Shown here in pieces: positions 40,801-53,371 of a stretch of DNA of 64,000 bases. How positions within the stretch are numbered: position 1 is the first letter of the stretch; each line of letters opens with the position of its first letter. The notes beneath the pieces are model-generated. The model was not told where the DNA came from. It searched no databases and saw only the letters and a program-made list of their open reading frames with translations. This DNA comes from Ooceraea biroi (Eukaryota > Arthropoda > Insecta > Hymenoptera > Formicidae), in the NCBI RefSeq assembly GCF_003672135.1, contig NC_039516.1:2649838-2713837 (forward strand), given 5' to 3'. The position numbers and the translations under genes were made by a program.

Positions 40801-42160
40801 GCATGATAGTGCGCGATCATATCATTATCAAAGTTGTTTGCCTTTCTAGAGCAGAAGTAGTGTAAATAACACAAGCAATTTTCGCATTTTCTTTCTTTGT
40901 TATTAATATTCCATTATTTCTATTATTTCGGTATTGTGACACTTTCTCTCTCTTTCTCTCTTCTCCCCTCGCTTCCTGTTATTAGAATCAGTTTCCTATT
41001 GTCTAAAAAAATGGGTTACGAGTGGCCTTTTGCACCGTCGCGTACAGCCATCTCTCATTGCTTTTGAAGGTTACTGCTTTACATTTTACTATTTCCATCG
41101 CGGTTCGCTGACTTTCACGAATAATGAGCCACGTTTATGTGCCTCACTATTTAGCTTCCGCTGTGCCCCGAAGCGAACCGTTTTGGTCTGTTTATTGGAA
41201 TCGACAGGCTTCCGTCTGCGTGTCCAGGTAACAGTATCTAAGTAAGAGCTGACGTTGATTGGCAAAACGATTTATTGTTTACACGAGATATCCACTTGTT
41301 ACTCTAATAAGGCTAATATGATTGTTATCGCGCGCTCGGACCGATGATCAGAACCGGTTTCTCGATCACTTGAGTACGTCAAGCAGCGCGCAAAGATACA
41401 TTCCAATTACGCTGATCAATTTCACTTGTCCATTAGAAAATCGCCAACTGTTACTTTCCGCAACTCTTCCTCTCGACGCTTTACTAGATGTCCGCGTTAC
41501 TAGATGTTCATTAGGCTTTTATCTCTAATTAAACGTTCTCCGGTTGATAGTTTCTTGATTAGCCATCGTCTTGCAATACGGCTTCCAAATGATAGTTTTT
41601 ATTATCGGGAAAATGTACTGTGCATGTTAAAAAAATGCAAGATTTTATGATCCTCGCATCAGTGAGAGGAAAAATCATTCGAGTCATAAAAACCATACAA
41701 AGCGCGCGAGAGAAATCTTTTGCAGTTATTATACTCTTATGTAACGTGCCAGTTAAAATCCTGAGAGAATGCGCTTGACGAAAGTGCCGTCGCAAAAGAT
41801 CTCAATTACCGATACGAGATCCGAATTCAGCACGTTCCGCGATGCACATTTTGCATGCGTATACGCAGCGCATTTTACGTGCGTAGTTACGTCCTCGGTA
41901 GCTCGCAGTTAAAGTAGATCGGTAAACGAGATTCACGAGTCTGTTTACTCACCGCCCACGACGATGAAATCGTAATAGTATTCCGGCGGGTCTACCGGCC
42001 TTATACGCTCGCACAATTGAGATACTGTATCTTGGGACCGCACCAGCGCGTCCAGAATTGTCATGAACGTCAAGTATTGCGATCCTGGACAGACCTGGGC
42101 GAGACTCGGACCGAGATAGGGCTCCGAGCATGCTGAACTCGTCGACAGATTATACGACAT
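25805..42160 (-). CDS. GMC oxidoreductase (glucose dehydrogenase-like), gene B
   Basis: Second FAD-dependent GMC oxidoreductase, a tandem paralogue of gene A whose stop lies about 1.6 kb upstream of the gene A start. Exons on the minus strand: 41953-42160, 30408-30536, 29742-29938, 29091-29450, 27707-27854, 26929-27246, 26274-26644, 25805-25957. All junctions are GT..AG with consistent phase, giving 627 residues. Motifs in order: YYYDFIVVGGGSAGAVVASRL (FAD-binding, near residue 63-82), VLLLEAGPDE, GKNLGGTSVHNGMMYIRG (canonical first GMC signature), GAVNSPQLLLLSGIG (second signature), PGVGENLHNH, and NHQAGSCKMG with His near 538 and SGN with Asn near 582. The C terminus continues about 25 residues beyond the usual end and is rich in Trp, His and Lys. 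An acceptor (TTTACAG) sits one base before the ATG, so an upstream untranslated exon is likely. Assignment of the distant first exon rests on phase and on completing the FAD motif. Confidence 0.88.
31729..31866. repeat. near-perfect 138-bp palindrome
   Basis: The left arm 31729-31788 and the right arm 31803-31866 are perfect inverted copies except for one 4-base insertion in an ATTA run. The 14-base centre itself contains the palindrome ATACATGTAT. The arms begin GTAAGTATATCAATAATAAG. It lies in intron 1 of gene B. Imperfect 24-base direct repeats flank it at 31705-31728 and 31885-31908 (21 of 24 match). It could be a young foldback element, an inverted duplication or a hairpin RNA source. 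Confidence 0.85.
37164..37800. mobile_element. 637-bp foldback MITE, TA target site
   Basis: Two arms of about 266 bp (37164-37429 and 37535-37800) are near-identical inverted copies around a 105-bp loop. The ends read CAGGGTGAGGCACC and its complement, and the element is flanked on both sides by TA, the target of Tc1/mariner-type transposases. There is no open frame long enough for a transposase, so it is non-autonomous. It lies within intron 1 of gene B. The small number of arm mismatches suggests a fairly recent origin. Confidence 0.85.
41953..42160 (-). CDS. first coding exon of gene B, 11.4 kb from exon 2
   Basis: Encodes residues 1-69 plus the first base of codon 70. It starts MSYNLSTSSACSEP, includes a short hydrophobic stretch (YLTFMTILDALV) that could be part of a signal sequence, and ends in YYYDFIVVG followed by the donor GTGAGT. 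The first base of a Gly codon is completed by exon 2 at 30536, which begins with the rest of the GGGSAG nucleotide-binding loop. The same phase-1 intron lies at the same place in gene A. No other exon ending in this motif was seen between 30537 and 41952. A separate, otherwise lost GMC gene owning this exon is possible but less likely. Confidence 0.8.
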
Positions 42161-42747
42161 TCTGTAAACACAACGTGATGTCACAATGACAGCATTAATT
42201 CGCAATCGATACTGCATTCGCCGTAATTTATCAGTTTGCGGAATGTCTTTCTATTTACGCTGTTCTTACGTGTCTCTAGTATTCTCGGGTGACAGATAAG
42301 CTTGATTTATTGCTGTTGATTAGTCACGCGAGGTCTATGGAATACCGTTCTTGTTAGATCTTTGCTCAGTTTTGACTCGTACACTATTGTATTGAGTCCT
42401 GTTTTTACATACGGTTCGCTTTTACAAATTAACAAAAGGGCGGTTCGCTAACTATTACTGCGTTCGCGCAGGATATCGCGTTATATTTCTATCGGTAAGA
42501 TCAATGTCACTATCGATAATTGGATCGATAATCTTAATCGTAAGCGGTCGGTAATAACATATCCTACATTTCTTATCGTGGTAGTTGTTCTAGATGCCAC
42601 GTGACATTCACCGCGCCTATCAATTATTTAAAAAAATGGCAGACGAGGAGGCGCGTGTGAATTGATCGGTTCTCTCGTTCCATTTAATAGATTAATAGAA
42701 GTGAAAATATTGTGCGGTTGTGCAAAGCCGGCGCGATTTACGCGGTG

Positions 42748-42771
42748 GACGACGACGACGACGACGACGAC
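42748..42771. repeat. (GAC)8 trinucleotide run beside a donor-like site
   Basis: Eight GAC units. They are followed at once by AG and then GTAAGCG, a strong plus-strand splice donor sequence at 42774. See the related finding. Confidence 0.9.
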
Positions 42772-45700
42772 AGGTAAGCGCACAACTCCAGTCAGCGAGC
42801 GAAATTATATTTAATTGCGTTTGCAGCGTTTCTCCGGTATTCGCGTTTCGTGCGATCTGGTATTCGTGCAATCTCTTTGTTGTTTTTTTCGCCGCCGACT
42901 AATGTTCATATCCGGTGGTAATCGAAGTCAGGGACATATCGAAATACCACTTCGCGTAGAACATAAAAACCGTCGACTTTCCCGCTCGAGACAACGCTTG
43001 GGACCTTTACTCGGTGCATAAGCATGTCGCGTTAGGAAACCCCGCATTATTTATATCTGTTTATTTAATAGCTACAAGCACACTGTTATAATATTCCTGA
43101 TATTACGTATTTGTAAATTACGTATATACGCGAGACGTTATAACCATCATCCAGTTTTAATTCGTCGAGCGAGCAGTTCAACGTTACATTAACGTGCGCT
43201 ATAACGTGACGTTACCATAAGTCTTCCTCCACAGTACCGATGTAGCACGTGCACAGAGGCACGGTGTTTAACGCAAATAAATATTCACTTTAATTACGGA
43301 ATGAGTTAATAGCATTGTAATTAACCGAGCATGTTAATTAATTCATCCCTAATTAACGCGGCTACCTTTCTGTGCTACCGCTACGCGCGCGCAATATATA
43401 TAGTGCCTAGAGGAACAAAGTACGAGCCACAAAGAGTCGTCGCGGCGCCGGAGAGCGGAGCGCCAATGATTATCGCGATCAATTTGCATAATTCGCCCGT
43501 CGTGTGTCGTACGAAAATCGCGAATCGCTCCTTCGCGCCGTGCGCTGGCCGTACCGCGAAAATCGTGCCGGCATTAATTAACGTGCGACAAATTTCGGGA
43601 CGCCAAACCCCCTGAGTCACGTGAATCATCAATGACACGAGCGCGCGATCGCGCGTTTTATGTCTACCGTTTGTAATATACACACATCAAACTGTTGAAC
43701 ATATACGGGAAACGCGTGTATGATTTATTGCAACGAGCTACAACACGAGATTGTGCAAAAAAAAGAGAGAGAGAAAGAAAAAAAACGAGGGAAGCGCGAT
43801 AGGTCCCGCAGTGGCGAGCGTAGGAATGAATCGATAAGCCCTCGTACTCCGGAACTGTTTTTCGCAAAAACAGGATTCGCCCCCGACTGTCGTGGAGTTT
43901 GGAAATAAACATCGTGCTGCCGATGTGGCTGTTACGATCTGTCGATGGATTGCGAGCTGCAATTCGAGCGATCAGCGAGATGAAATTGGGATGAGAGTGA
44001 TTCTCGACGGATCGCGATTTAGCGAGATGCGAAGCGCGTTAAAGTCATACTGACGTGCACTGGCTGGTAGGTACGGCCTCGCTCTGCGTCTTCCTCTGTT
44101 TCTCTCTTTCTCCCTCTCTTGCCGGGTTTCTTATCAATGCACCACGATGCAGGATACACGCGTGACCCGGTGGTGGCTCGCACCCGTACGGCGCGACTTT
44201 GATGCAGCAAACGGGCAAAGTGTAACTGTAAGACCTCTCACCGTACAACGCCACTTTATAATTCATCTCCCACTCTGGCCGTCTTATTCCCCAGCGAAGG
44301 TGCCCACTATGGATCACGTCGATGAATCCGGAATTGTAAAATCCCTTCTTTTCATTTTCGCTAATCGCGCATCCGGCGTCATGCGACGGAAGAATGTGCC
44401 GCGTAATCTTTATTCGAATTGGGAATTCCATGCACTTACATGTATTCCCACGGTAATCGAATAATGAATAATAGTCTTCGCGATGGAACGTGATTCAAAA
44501 GTCAAGCGCGACGGTGACGCAATCAGGTTTTTGAAAAATTGAAAAAATCAAGTCGAGTTCTCAAACTCATTTTTATTATTATGTTATTATATACGTTTGT
44601 TGTTATGTATGCAATTTTTGTTATTATGTATGCAAAAAAGCACATTTTCATAATTAGTGCTCATGCAAGATAATATGTGCATAATAACATGTACAAGAAG
44701 GAATATCTGTATATGGTTTGTGGTTAAATTTTGAAACGTTAGAGAGATCGCAGGGAAATGAAATTATTATAATATAATCTTCGCGCGGTAATTTTTTCAT
44801 TTATTAAGCACTATACAGGCGTTTATCAGGTCTTATTAATCAATCAGCGTAAGCGTGATAATGATACATGAAAATTTACGCAAGGAGCTACAAACACAAG
44901 CGTTGATTATCTATTCACTAAGCACTTTGTTCCTCGTTTCATCAAACGCGTGATTTTATCCTCCGCACATCCGCGTTTATTGCCACCGCTTAGTTGTTAT
45001 CTCAATGCATGGCAAATTCAACAGAACAATTCGATCTTCGTATCAGGATTATTAATTCATTGTATGCGATGTCGGTTGCTAATAACGCTCAAAATGGCTT
45101 TTCACGAGAGAGAGAAAGAGAAAGAGAGAGATCACAAAATATAATAATTGCACAATTGCCTAAACATAATAACGGGATGCTCCAAGCGGTGCAGGTGTGA
45201 CTACCTTTATATCAAGCAATGCAATGTTAACATTATATTACAATGCGATATTATGTTGTACAACATTATTCGAATACAACATGTTAATACACTGATGTAC
45301 ATAGATACGTTCGCATGAAACACAATATAAACTATAATTCCATAATTCAAGTTGCCGGTAACTTAATAAGATACATGTTATTCACACGCATGTCACATTC
45401 ATTTACTCAGGCAGCCAGTGAGCGTGAAGTGCTTGGTGTCGGCAAAATGCGGAACAACTTCTTTGTACACGCAATTGCAGCGTAACCACGTTCTGAGTGA
45501 TGGTCCTTTAACACGCGTACATGTGTCGGCGATAGGCCACGACTGCCACGAGCTCATTATGGCGAAAAATTAACGATCAATCTTAAATTTTCGATAAGAG
45601 AACCGATCGATGACAATCCTCGGTCTCCGATAAGAGAGCAATTATGTATAATATTCACGATCACTTAAATCTTACATAACAATAGCCGCGCGCACATTAT

Positions 45701-46308
45701 GTTTGAATCCGTTAAATATGCATAATGTATAAAATATAATAAAGCAGTTATTAATTGTGATTTCTGTTAAATTTGCAGGCGGATCTATTTATTGAATAAT
45801 ATTTAATTGATAACATTCAACGGTATTTAATCTTATGCAGTATTTCGTCTTCTTTATATTTGAATTAATACATTTCTCGTATGATTGGACGTATTAAATA
45901 TAAACAGCAATTATTGGTAATCAGTGGTATAATGTTGCAGTTTTAATCGTATATCATCAGTTATTATATCATGTATCACGCGAGGAATTATCTCTTTTTG
46001 CGAAACGCGTCTTTATCTTTGCAAAGCTATACATATTTCCTAGATGCGGTGTCATAAATGCTTTCAAGAGACAAAGTAGTTATCGCTTGCAATTGCTATT
46101 GACATTGAAAATAGAAATACATTTGTTTAAGATAGAAGTATCACTCAGAGATATCACCAGAAACGTAAGCTCGACTTTTTCTAAGACTTTCCAAGAAATA
46201 TGCGCACAAAAGTATTTTTAAATGAAATACCGTAAATATAGTATTATATAATATATATTTCTATATTGTCGACGTGTAAAAATGTCATCGACGCGATTGG
46301 ATGCATTA

Positions 46309-46427
46309 GGTCTGTTCTTTTCAGCTGCACTGCTGAACTAGTGCAATACGTTAAAGTGAGACAAGTATATTTTTTCTCACTCTAACTTATTGCACCAGTT
46401 CAGCAGTGCAGCTGAAAAGAACAGACC
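46309..46427. mobile_element. 119-bp foldback MITE, TA target site
   Basis: The arms start GGTCTGTTCTTTTCAGCTGC and match each other over about 52 bases with three mismatches, around a short T-rich loop. TA flanks both ends (46307-46308 and 46428-46429). It is too small to encode anything. It resembles abundant short elements I recall from ant genomes, which is not verified here. Confidence 0.8.
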
Positions 46428-49400
46428 TATTATTATCTTTGTGGCGGTACGACACGTGTCATTAGACATTCACAAATATGAATGAGCAGATAAAATTATT
46501 AGCAAATGTCAGAGTATTCCTGTTGAAAATCGGAGAAACTTCTTTTTCCAGTGGAAACAAAATTCGCAGGTAATTTCGCGATCGTGCGCGCTGTTTCGCA
46601 AATAACAACGATACGCTCGAAACACAAGCGCATTAATGGAATCGCGATAATCCACGTCTGCAAAATCCCGGGCGATCGTCCAATGGACATCCATTACCTT
46701 AATACACCGTAACAATTTAGCGAAACAATTTGATCGTCGCGAGCAAATTATTAACGCGATGTCGCCGCACGAAAAGTCGCGCCGCTGAAGTGCGAAACAA
46801 CATTTTCTCTTCACCGCAGATGATCGCAATGTAATAATATAATTGCGCGGGTATATATTATACAAACGATAACGATGCTCCACATTTGGTTACAGGCCAC
46901 GCGCGCGCGTTTACGAGCGCAATTTCTGCGCCCGCCGAGCGAGTCAGCGCTCTTTCGTTCGTTTGCGCCCATGGAACAACGGCGGAATATGGCCATTACC
47001 GAAATTAGCATTGCCGATTCGATTACACGCGGTTATTATTACTTCATCGTGGGTGCGCGGCTGTACGTGCGCGTATGTGGGAGCGGGCAAGCGGGTCGCG
47101 CGCGCGGACGCACGCGATTATATGCCTTTGATACATTCATCGAGATCAAAGGCAAATCGGCGATGTTTCGCGATGCCTCTGATCAGAGAGATCAGGCGGA
47201 ATTCTACGACGCTGACTCATCGAAAAACACGTGCATTACGCGAGCGTGATATTGGGTTCCTCCGAAAAATCCGAGATACGCAAATAGGTACGTGGCGCGG
47301 ATCGCGCATCGCGGAATTAATAATCGCCATTCGAACGCTTGGGAAGAAAGACGACCCGAGGAATGACGTCTCGGAAACAAGATTAAAACCACCGAGTTTC
47401 ACCGACTAATAATTCGTCTGTTTTTGGACAGACGAATATCGGAGATCCCGAGGGACTATGATAATTGGCTTAATATAATTCTCTTCGAGTTCATCCGTCC
47501 GCAACTGGGAATACGCGACTCGCAAAATCCGCCACATAAAATTATCGCTTCGACCAGCAGCAGCAGCAACAGCAGCCAGTCTCATCGCCGATTCCTCATC
47601 CGATGCTTCGTGGCGCACATTATGCAACTAAAAATATGTTCAACCTCGCGGGCTAGGAAGCATTATAATAGCGACTTGCTGGACGTTTCAGGAACTTGCA
47701 GACCACGAATTGCGTCGTAATCATCCGCGCGTTCACAATCGCCTCCACCAGCGCTCACCAGCGCGCGCAAAAGATCGCGATTCCAGAAATCTCGGTTTCT
47801 GCCGCGAAATTACTCCCGATTATGCAGCTCGGTAATAATCGGCGAGAGGAATCGTACAGCTGCTCGATGCACTCTCGACGAGTGCGTTCCGCGGGATCCG
47901 TTAATGGGATTTCGTATTGCTGTGCGATCGATCGCGAAATCGGCGACGGCGGGAGTACTCGGAGCGGTGCAGCTCGGATCGAGCGAACGTTCTTCGCAGA
48001 TAAAACGACATTCGGCATGAGAGGGTGAAACCTTGGGGCGTTATTTTACGCGCTCCTTGCGGTGGATCCGCATTGTTCGGTCGTGCGCGCGGTCGGCCAC
48101 GCGAAAATCATATTTCGCGGGGAAACTCGGTACGTTGACGAACAATGGGACTTCCGGCTTTTTTTTCCGGTTTGCCGCGACCGCCGTGCCGGACCGGCGA
48201 AGGCCTCCAATAAATTTCAGCTTACCCGCCAGCAACCAGCGCGGAGGGCGGCGTCGGTGCTCTAGCACGCGTGAACGTGAGCGCGCGTAATATCGCATCC
48301 GCGTGCATGTACCGTTGCAAGTGAGAGAAGAATAAACAAACCCGCTTTCATTAACGTCGTCGTAATGCGTTAAGTAGAACGGAGTTCCTGATGCCGTTTA
48401 TGACACACGCTGCGCGCGGAATTTAACTTTTTCGATAGAAGGGAAGATATTTTATCGTCCTCCGCGCACTTCGAATTGGTTCGTAAAATTCGATGAAAGA
48501 TGACATCATAGTTTGCATTATTATATTAAATATCTTGTGTAAATATCTTGTGTGTTCGGATGTAATATTCGTAATGGCATGAGCTAGAGATCGTCGATAA
48601 GGAACTCCACACGTGTTCCGCGCGTTTCAAGAGCGTCCGCGAGTACTTTTTCAGAAGGAACGATGTCAGGAGACGCTGAAAAATACGCTGTGGTAGACAC
48701 ATGACGCAACTTTATCATGATTTTCAATTTGCTACGCTGCGAGTTTCACGGGCAAACGTTACAGTCCTACTTTCTATTTTTGCGACCGCCAAGCGCAAAA
48801 TGCCGTGGAGTACGTTCAAAGTTCGGCTTGACCGCCCTCGTTAATTCCCTTAGGCACCGGCACGACCTCCAACGGTCTGCGACGGTTATTTCCGCTTGCG
48901 TCTTGCACCCTCGAGTTTTCTTTCGGTACCGTGCAAGCCACGAATTTAATCGGACTGGACGGCCTCTCTTTAAGACGCTGTCCAAACCAACAGACGGTAC
49001 CGACGAAAAGAGGGACAGGGACGAAGGAAGAAAGGGCGCTCTGACGAAAAAGCAGCTTCGCTTCTTGCGAGCAATTTAAGAGTTTCTCGGGGATTGGTGT
49101 GCGCGACTATACGTTCGTTTATCTTAATTCTGAGACGGAAGAAAAAAAAACGACTTTTGTTTCCGTTGCTCGTTGCACGAAGACGAAATGCGTCTCTCGA
49201 TTTTCCCATTGACGCGAGATGTCTTTTGAGCACGATCCCCGATGACGCCATCGCTTGCGCAACGCATTTCCATTTTGTCCAGACCAGCATTTTTTCACAA
49301 TTGTTCTCCATATCTTCTTTTTTTTCCTCGCGATCGTCATGCACGAAGATGTTCCGCGCGTGATCGAGCAATTCCAGCCGGATCGATAATCATCTGCAGC

Positions 49401-51197
49401 CGGAACAAGTCGATGACGCGTTGCGCCGCTGCTGCGTCGGAGCTCGTCGCAAAATTTCCCACCGTAAAAGCAGGAAGAATGGCCCATGATTTTATAAAAC
49501 GCGCGTTACGTGGGCAATGACGCCATCGTCACGATGACAAAACACATGTTACACCGCGGAATAAAATCCAAACCGCGACCATCCGGGTTCGTTAAGTGAA
49601 GGATTGTTCGTTGACAAGATGGTAGGAAGAACGCGCTGCCGTCGTGAATGCTACATTTTGCCGGCTTCTGCTAGGCAGAGCGGAAAATACGAGCAGACGC
49701 AGGGCATCGTTGTTTCATGTCTCTGCAACGTCGCGCAGAATCATTATCTGTAATAAAACATGCGGGACCGATTGTCGGAACGTATTTTTCACTCTCGAGA
49801 ACCTGTTTTTTCGTGCGCGACAAACGAAGCGGGTATTGATTGCACATTTATTATCCATCTTTTTGTCAGCAATAAATGCGACGGTTGATAATCATCGTTG
49901 TTTTTGTCCAATTACGATTTCCGCGCAATTGCATTACGTACGTTAATTGTTCGCATGTAGCTGTATATATCGGAGGACTGTTTTATCTTTTAACGTGCGC
50001 GATTTGCGATCCATTTATCACGAAGACGACTACGACGACGGTGGCGGCGCGAGAACAAAGAACGAATGGAGGAGGATCGCGCGCCAAGTAAAACGGATGA
50101 TGAGATATTAGCGTGTATAAGCAATGCATATATTAACAAAGTTCTTATCCTTTCTGAGCGTTCGTTTGTTTCTCCACCCTCCTTCCACCCTCTTCAACCC
50201 CGCGAGTCTAAAACTTCCCCTGGGGGATATGAGTAAACACTCCGAGGTACTTGCACGAGAAGAGAGCGCACGGGAATTATTACTCAGAACTGCAAAGAGA
50301 GTCGTCAGAGGTAACGCGTTGGGATAGCCAACGAGCGCAAAGTGTTCCAATACGACGCGTGTGACCCTCGAAGAAGAGAGAGGAATTTTTCATTTCATAA
50401 TAGTTTTAATCCTTCCTCCTCCTCCACCTCCCTGTAACAAAGCTAATCCTACATGTTTCGCGCGCGCATACAACTTTTGTTCATTAATATCATTTCGGTC
50501 CGCGCGATGTTGTTAATCCCTTCGTGATTAAATGGGTCACACATTATCATTGTAATATTCCGCGCTGGATAATAATATACTTTTGTGAAATATTAAATTG
50601 AGCGTAACGCAAATATTCCGCTTATCTAAATAATTAGTGTCGACGTGTGCGGTGGATTTTTCCTATGCATGTACATAATATCATGGGCTGAATTTTTAAC
50701 GTATAGTTGTGTTAGTGGCGAAGCACAGTTAACTCTCAAAGCCTTCAAAAGCTATTTTTTTCAACCGTGGCAACCCTTTAGATAGCAGGATCCACGAAAA
50801 GATTAATGTATGTTAATTACGGTATGTGAAAGAGATAATGCTCTCCAGATAGAGCCTATAACGTAGGCTAAAAGGATACTTTTAATAAATAATTTCGATA
50901 TATCAGATAAAATATTTTAATTCGTTTAAAACATACGTAGCACGGCAAGGACTCGTGTATCATTATTTTTTTCATTATTAATTAACATAAATCAAGAATA
51001 TTATTTCAATGCGCTAATAAAATGCAAATTTTATCCTTCATTGTCTTAAATGAATATATATTTTTGATGACGATAATGATAAAAATTTGAACAAGGCCAT
51101 TTAGATACTTACTGTTTATTATTGTGTATTGTATACAGGCTGTTTGCTTGTCGGAAGTTCATTCGAACCAACGGTAATACCGTTAATTACGATGAGG

Positions 51198-51249
51198 CGA
51201 ATTTCTTGGTAAAGAGGAAGTATCGAATTTCTTGGTAAAGAGGAAGTAT
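51198..51249. repeat. 26-bp tandem duplication
   Basis: Two identical copies, 51198-51223 and 51224-51249, each starting CGAATTTCTTGGTAAAGAGG. The third copy starts with CG only and then diverges. Confidence 0.9.
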
Positions 51250-53137
51250 CGATAACGATAAAAAATGCACGATATCTGCGTGACATGCAATAGACATTTC
51301 CGTTCTTGACTTCGTCATTGAGCATGATTATCTTGTTACACTTGACGCACGTTACGCACCTAATGTCAATTAGTCAGGCGCGCTACTGTTTCACGTCGGC
51401 CAATTGCAATGCCTTCATTTGCGTTGCACATACGAAATCGTTGCTCCACCAAGCAACAACGCAGTTCCGTTGGCAAGAGTATCTAAAGAGCACCGCCGCG
51501 AGTGAGTGCATTGCTCTCGCGAAACGATTATTAGCTATGCCTGGCATACTTTTCGTCCTCGCTTGTGCAATGCACTCGTTAATTAACTTATGCACAATTT
51601 CATGGTAGTTAAACAGCGGAGAATACCGCCAGAATTTCTCCCGGCAACCTTTGTCTCGGCGCCGCCGAAGCATTCGCGTGTGATTATTAACAAACACAAA
51701 TAAAATAACAGCCGTGAAACGTAAACTGAAATCAGATTAGCAATTAGCTACGCAATTATCAGCCTTGTCACCTTAGTACCACAGACGTTCAACAGATGTT
51801 ACGTAAACGCGGCTGCGCCGTCGTTGCATTCGAAATTATCGCATCCCGACGCGTATGCATTGATTCATCCCTCCGAGTCCCTGTGTTACCCATTCAACGT
51901 ATGATCGGTGCAATAATTATTATTATTTCTTAATTGCTTGAACTTTTACCGATTCTGTGCACAGAGAAAGAGCAAAGGATTACGACAAGAAAAAGATTAT
52001 TAACAGGCCGCAGGCATTGTATAATATCTCACGCTTTATTTATAAACGTATAAAACGTCGTTGTTAAAACGTCCGTACCATGAGTACGCAAATGTGTATG
52101 AATTTATTACGAAGTCTTGGTGCGGCTTCGGATAAACCTGTCTTGGGTCACTCCATCCCCCTGGTCATCACTTGGGACATCACCGCCCAGCTCGTATTTT
52201 CCAGAACAGTCGTTCTCCATGCAGCTGCACGTTATGGCGTTAAGGCGAGCCCGTCATTACGGGGCAGCCTGTACAAATAGCCGTCCTTCTTCCACCCCCG
52301 TTCTCTTCTCTCTTTCTCTCTCTTTGCCAACCCCTTTTTTAACATCCCGCCTCTCTCCTTTTTACTGGGAACGCATAACTCAGGCGCGTGTGATGCGCCG
52401 CTAATATCCATCGGTTTTATGCGCGTCACTCGCCTTTAGTGCGCCCGGTCAGGAAAAATGGCAGGGCCGTTATAAAAAACGAGCCTCGCGCGCGCTCTCG
52501 CCTGATATCGCGGCCGTTAAATCCGTGACCCGTTTATTAGTTAATATACATCGACGCACAACCCCGGGAAAGCGGGTACAACCCCATCCATCGGGATCTC
52601 CCGTGGAAAGTCGTCGGATAATTCGCCCGTATTTACTTCGCCGGCTGGATGTACATATTTATGGGAGCTGCGACGCGCGCGGTCGATGTGTATCCGTGAT
52701 TTTAAATATTTAATGGGGTGGCGATCAAAGTGTCATTACGCTCTTGCCGCATACTCCCTCCCCGCCGACGTTAACGAGCAGCAGCCGCATGTTCCGCGCG
52801 GTGTCCGCCGCTCATTGGTTTCATAGTTTTTCGACAACTGCGAAAGGGACAGCGTGAATGGGGGTGGATCTACAACTTGATGTATATACACAAAGCGCAC
52901 CAACATGAGCAACGAAAATACGCGATAATTCATGGCGGAAAGCGAGGGGAAGAAAAAAGCTGAGAAGTGCTTATCCCATCGCTGAATGCGACAAATCCCA
53001 TCTTACGTCAGGAAGAAATAGCGACGATACGAGAGCCGACGCCGACGCCGACGCGGAAATGCGTCAAAGGCTCAACGAAAGGCTAAGGGTATAGCTGCGG
53101 AGCTGTGCGGAAACCGACACCGTCCTCCTCCTTGTCC

Positions 53138-53161
53138 TCGTCGTCGTCGTCGTCGTCGTCG
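53138..53161. repeat. (TCG)8 trinucleotide run
   Basis: Eight TCG units. It is the inverted counterpart of the (CGA) run about 190 bases downstream. Confidence 0.9.
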
Positions 53162-53349
53162 ACCCTGCGCTCTCGTGCAAGCCCTTTTTCAGCCCGCGCA
53201 CGTTGCAGCGGCTTCTCTGAATTCACCCGGGGAGATTACAGTCGGCGCTGAAAGCGCAAAGCACGAAGTAAGCCAATAAAAAGAGAAGGAAATTTCCAAG
53301 ATCGCGGAGCTCTCTCCTTCGTTCCCTTCTTTGTCCGCTGTAACTGTCG

Positions 53350-53371
53350 CGACGACGACGACGACGACGAC
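53350..53371. repeat. (CGA)7 trinucleotide run
   Basis: Seven CGA units plus one base. Complementary in reverse to the TCG run at 53138-53161. Confidence 0.9.

Larger units (their letters stand above)
30537..41952 (-). other. large intron 1 of gene B, 11,416 bp
   Basis: Donor GTGAGT at 41952 and acceptor TTAG before 30536 on the minus strand. The other gene B introns are 284 to 1236 bp, so this one is about ten times longer. It contains a foldback element (37164-37800) and a palindrome (31729-31866), but no GMC exon and no other recognisable gene. Open frames inside it, such as those around 34100-34840 and 35500-35940, are in CpG-rich DNA that is open in several frames at once and are not supported as genes. 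Confidence 0.7.
42161..52000. other. no recognisable gene; upstream region of gene B
   Basis: The first 110 bases hold the likely 5' UTR intron of gene B: a minus-strand acceptor at 42162-42163 and a possible donor (ACAC then GTAAGA) near 42268. I see no clear TATA box. Beyond that are CpG-rich blocks (about 46900-48300 and 48750-49500) and AT-rich DNA (about 44530-46500), with the 119-bp foldback element and short tandem repeats. A 10-bp-stem hairpin lies at 47412-47437. Confidence 0.5.
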
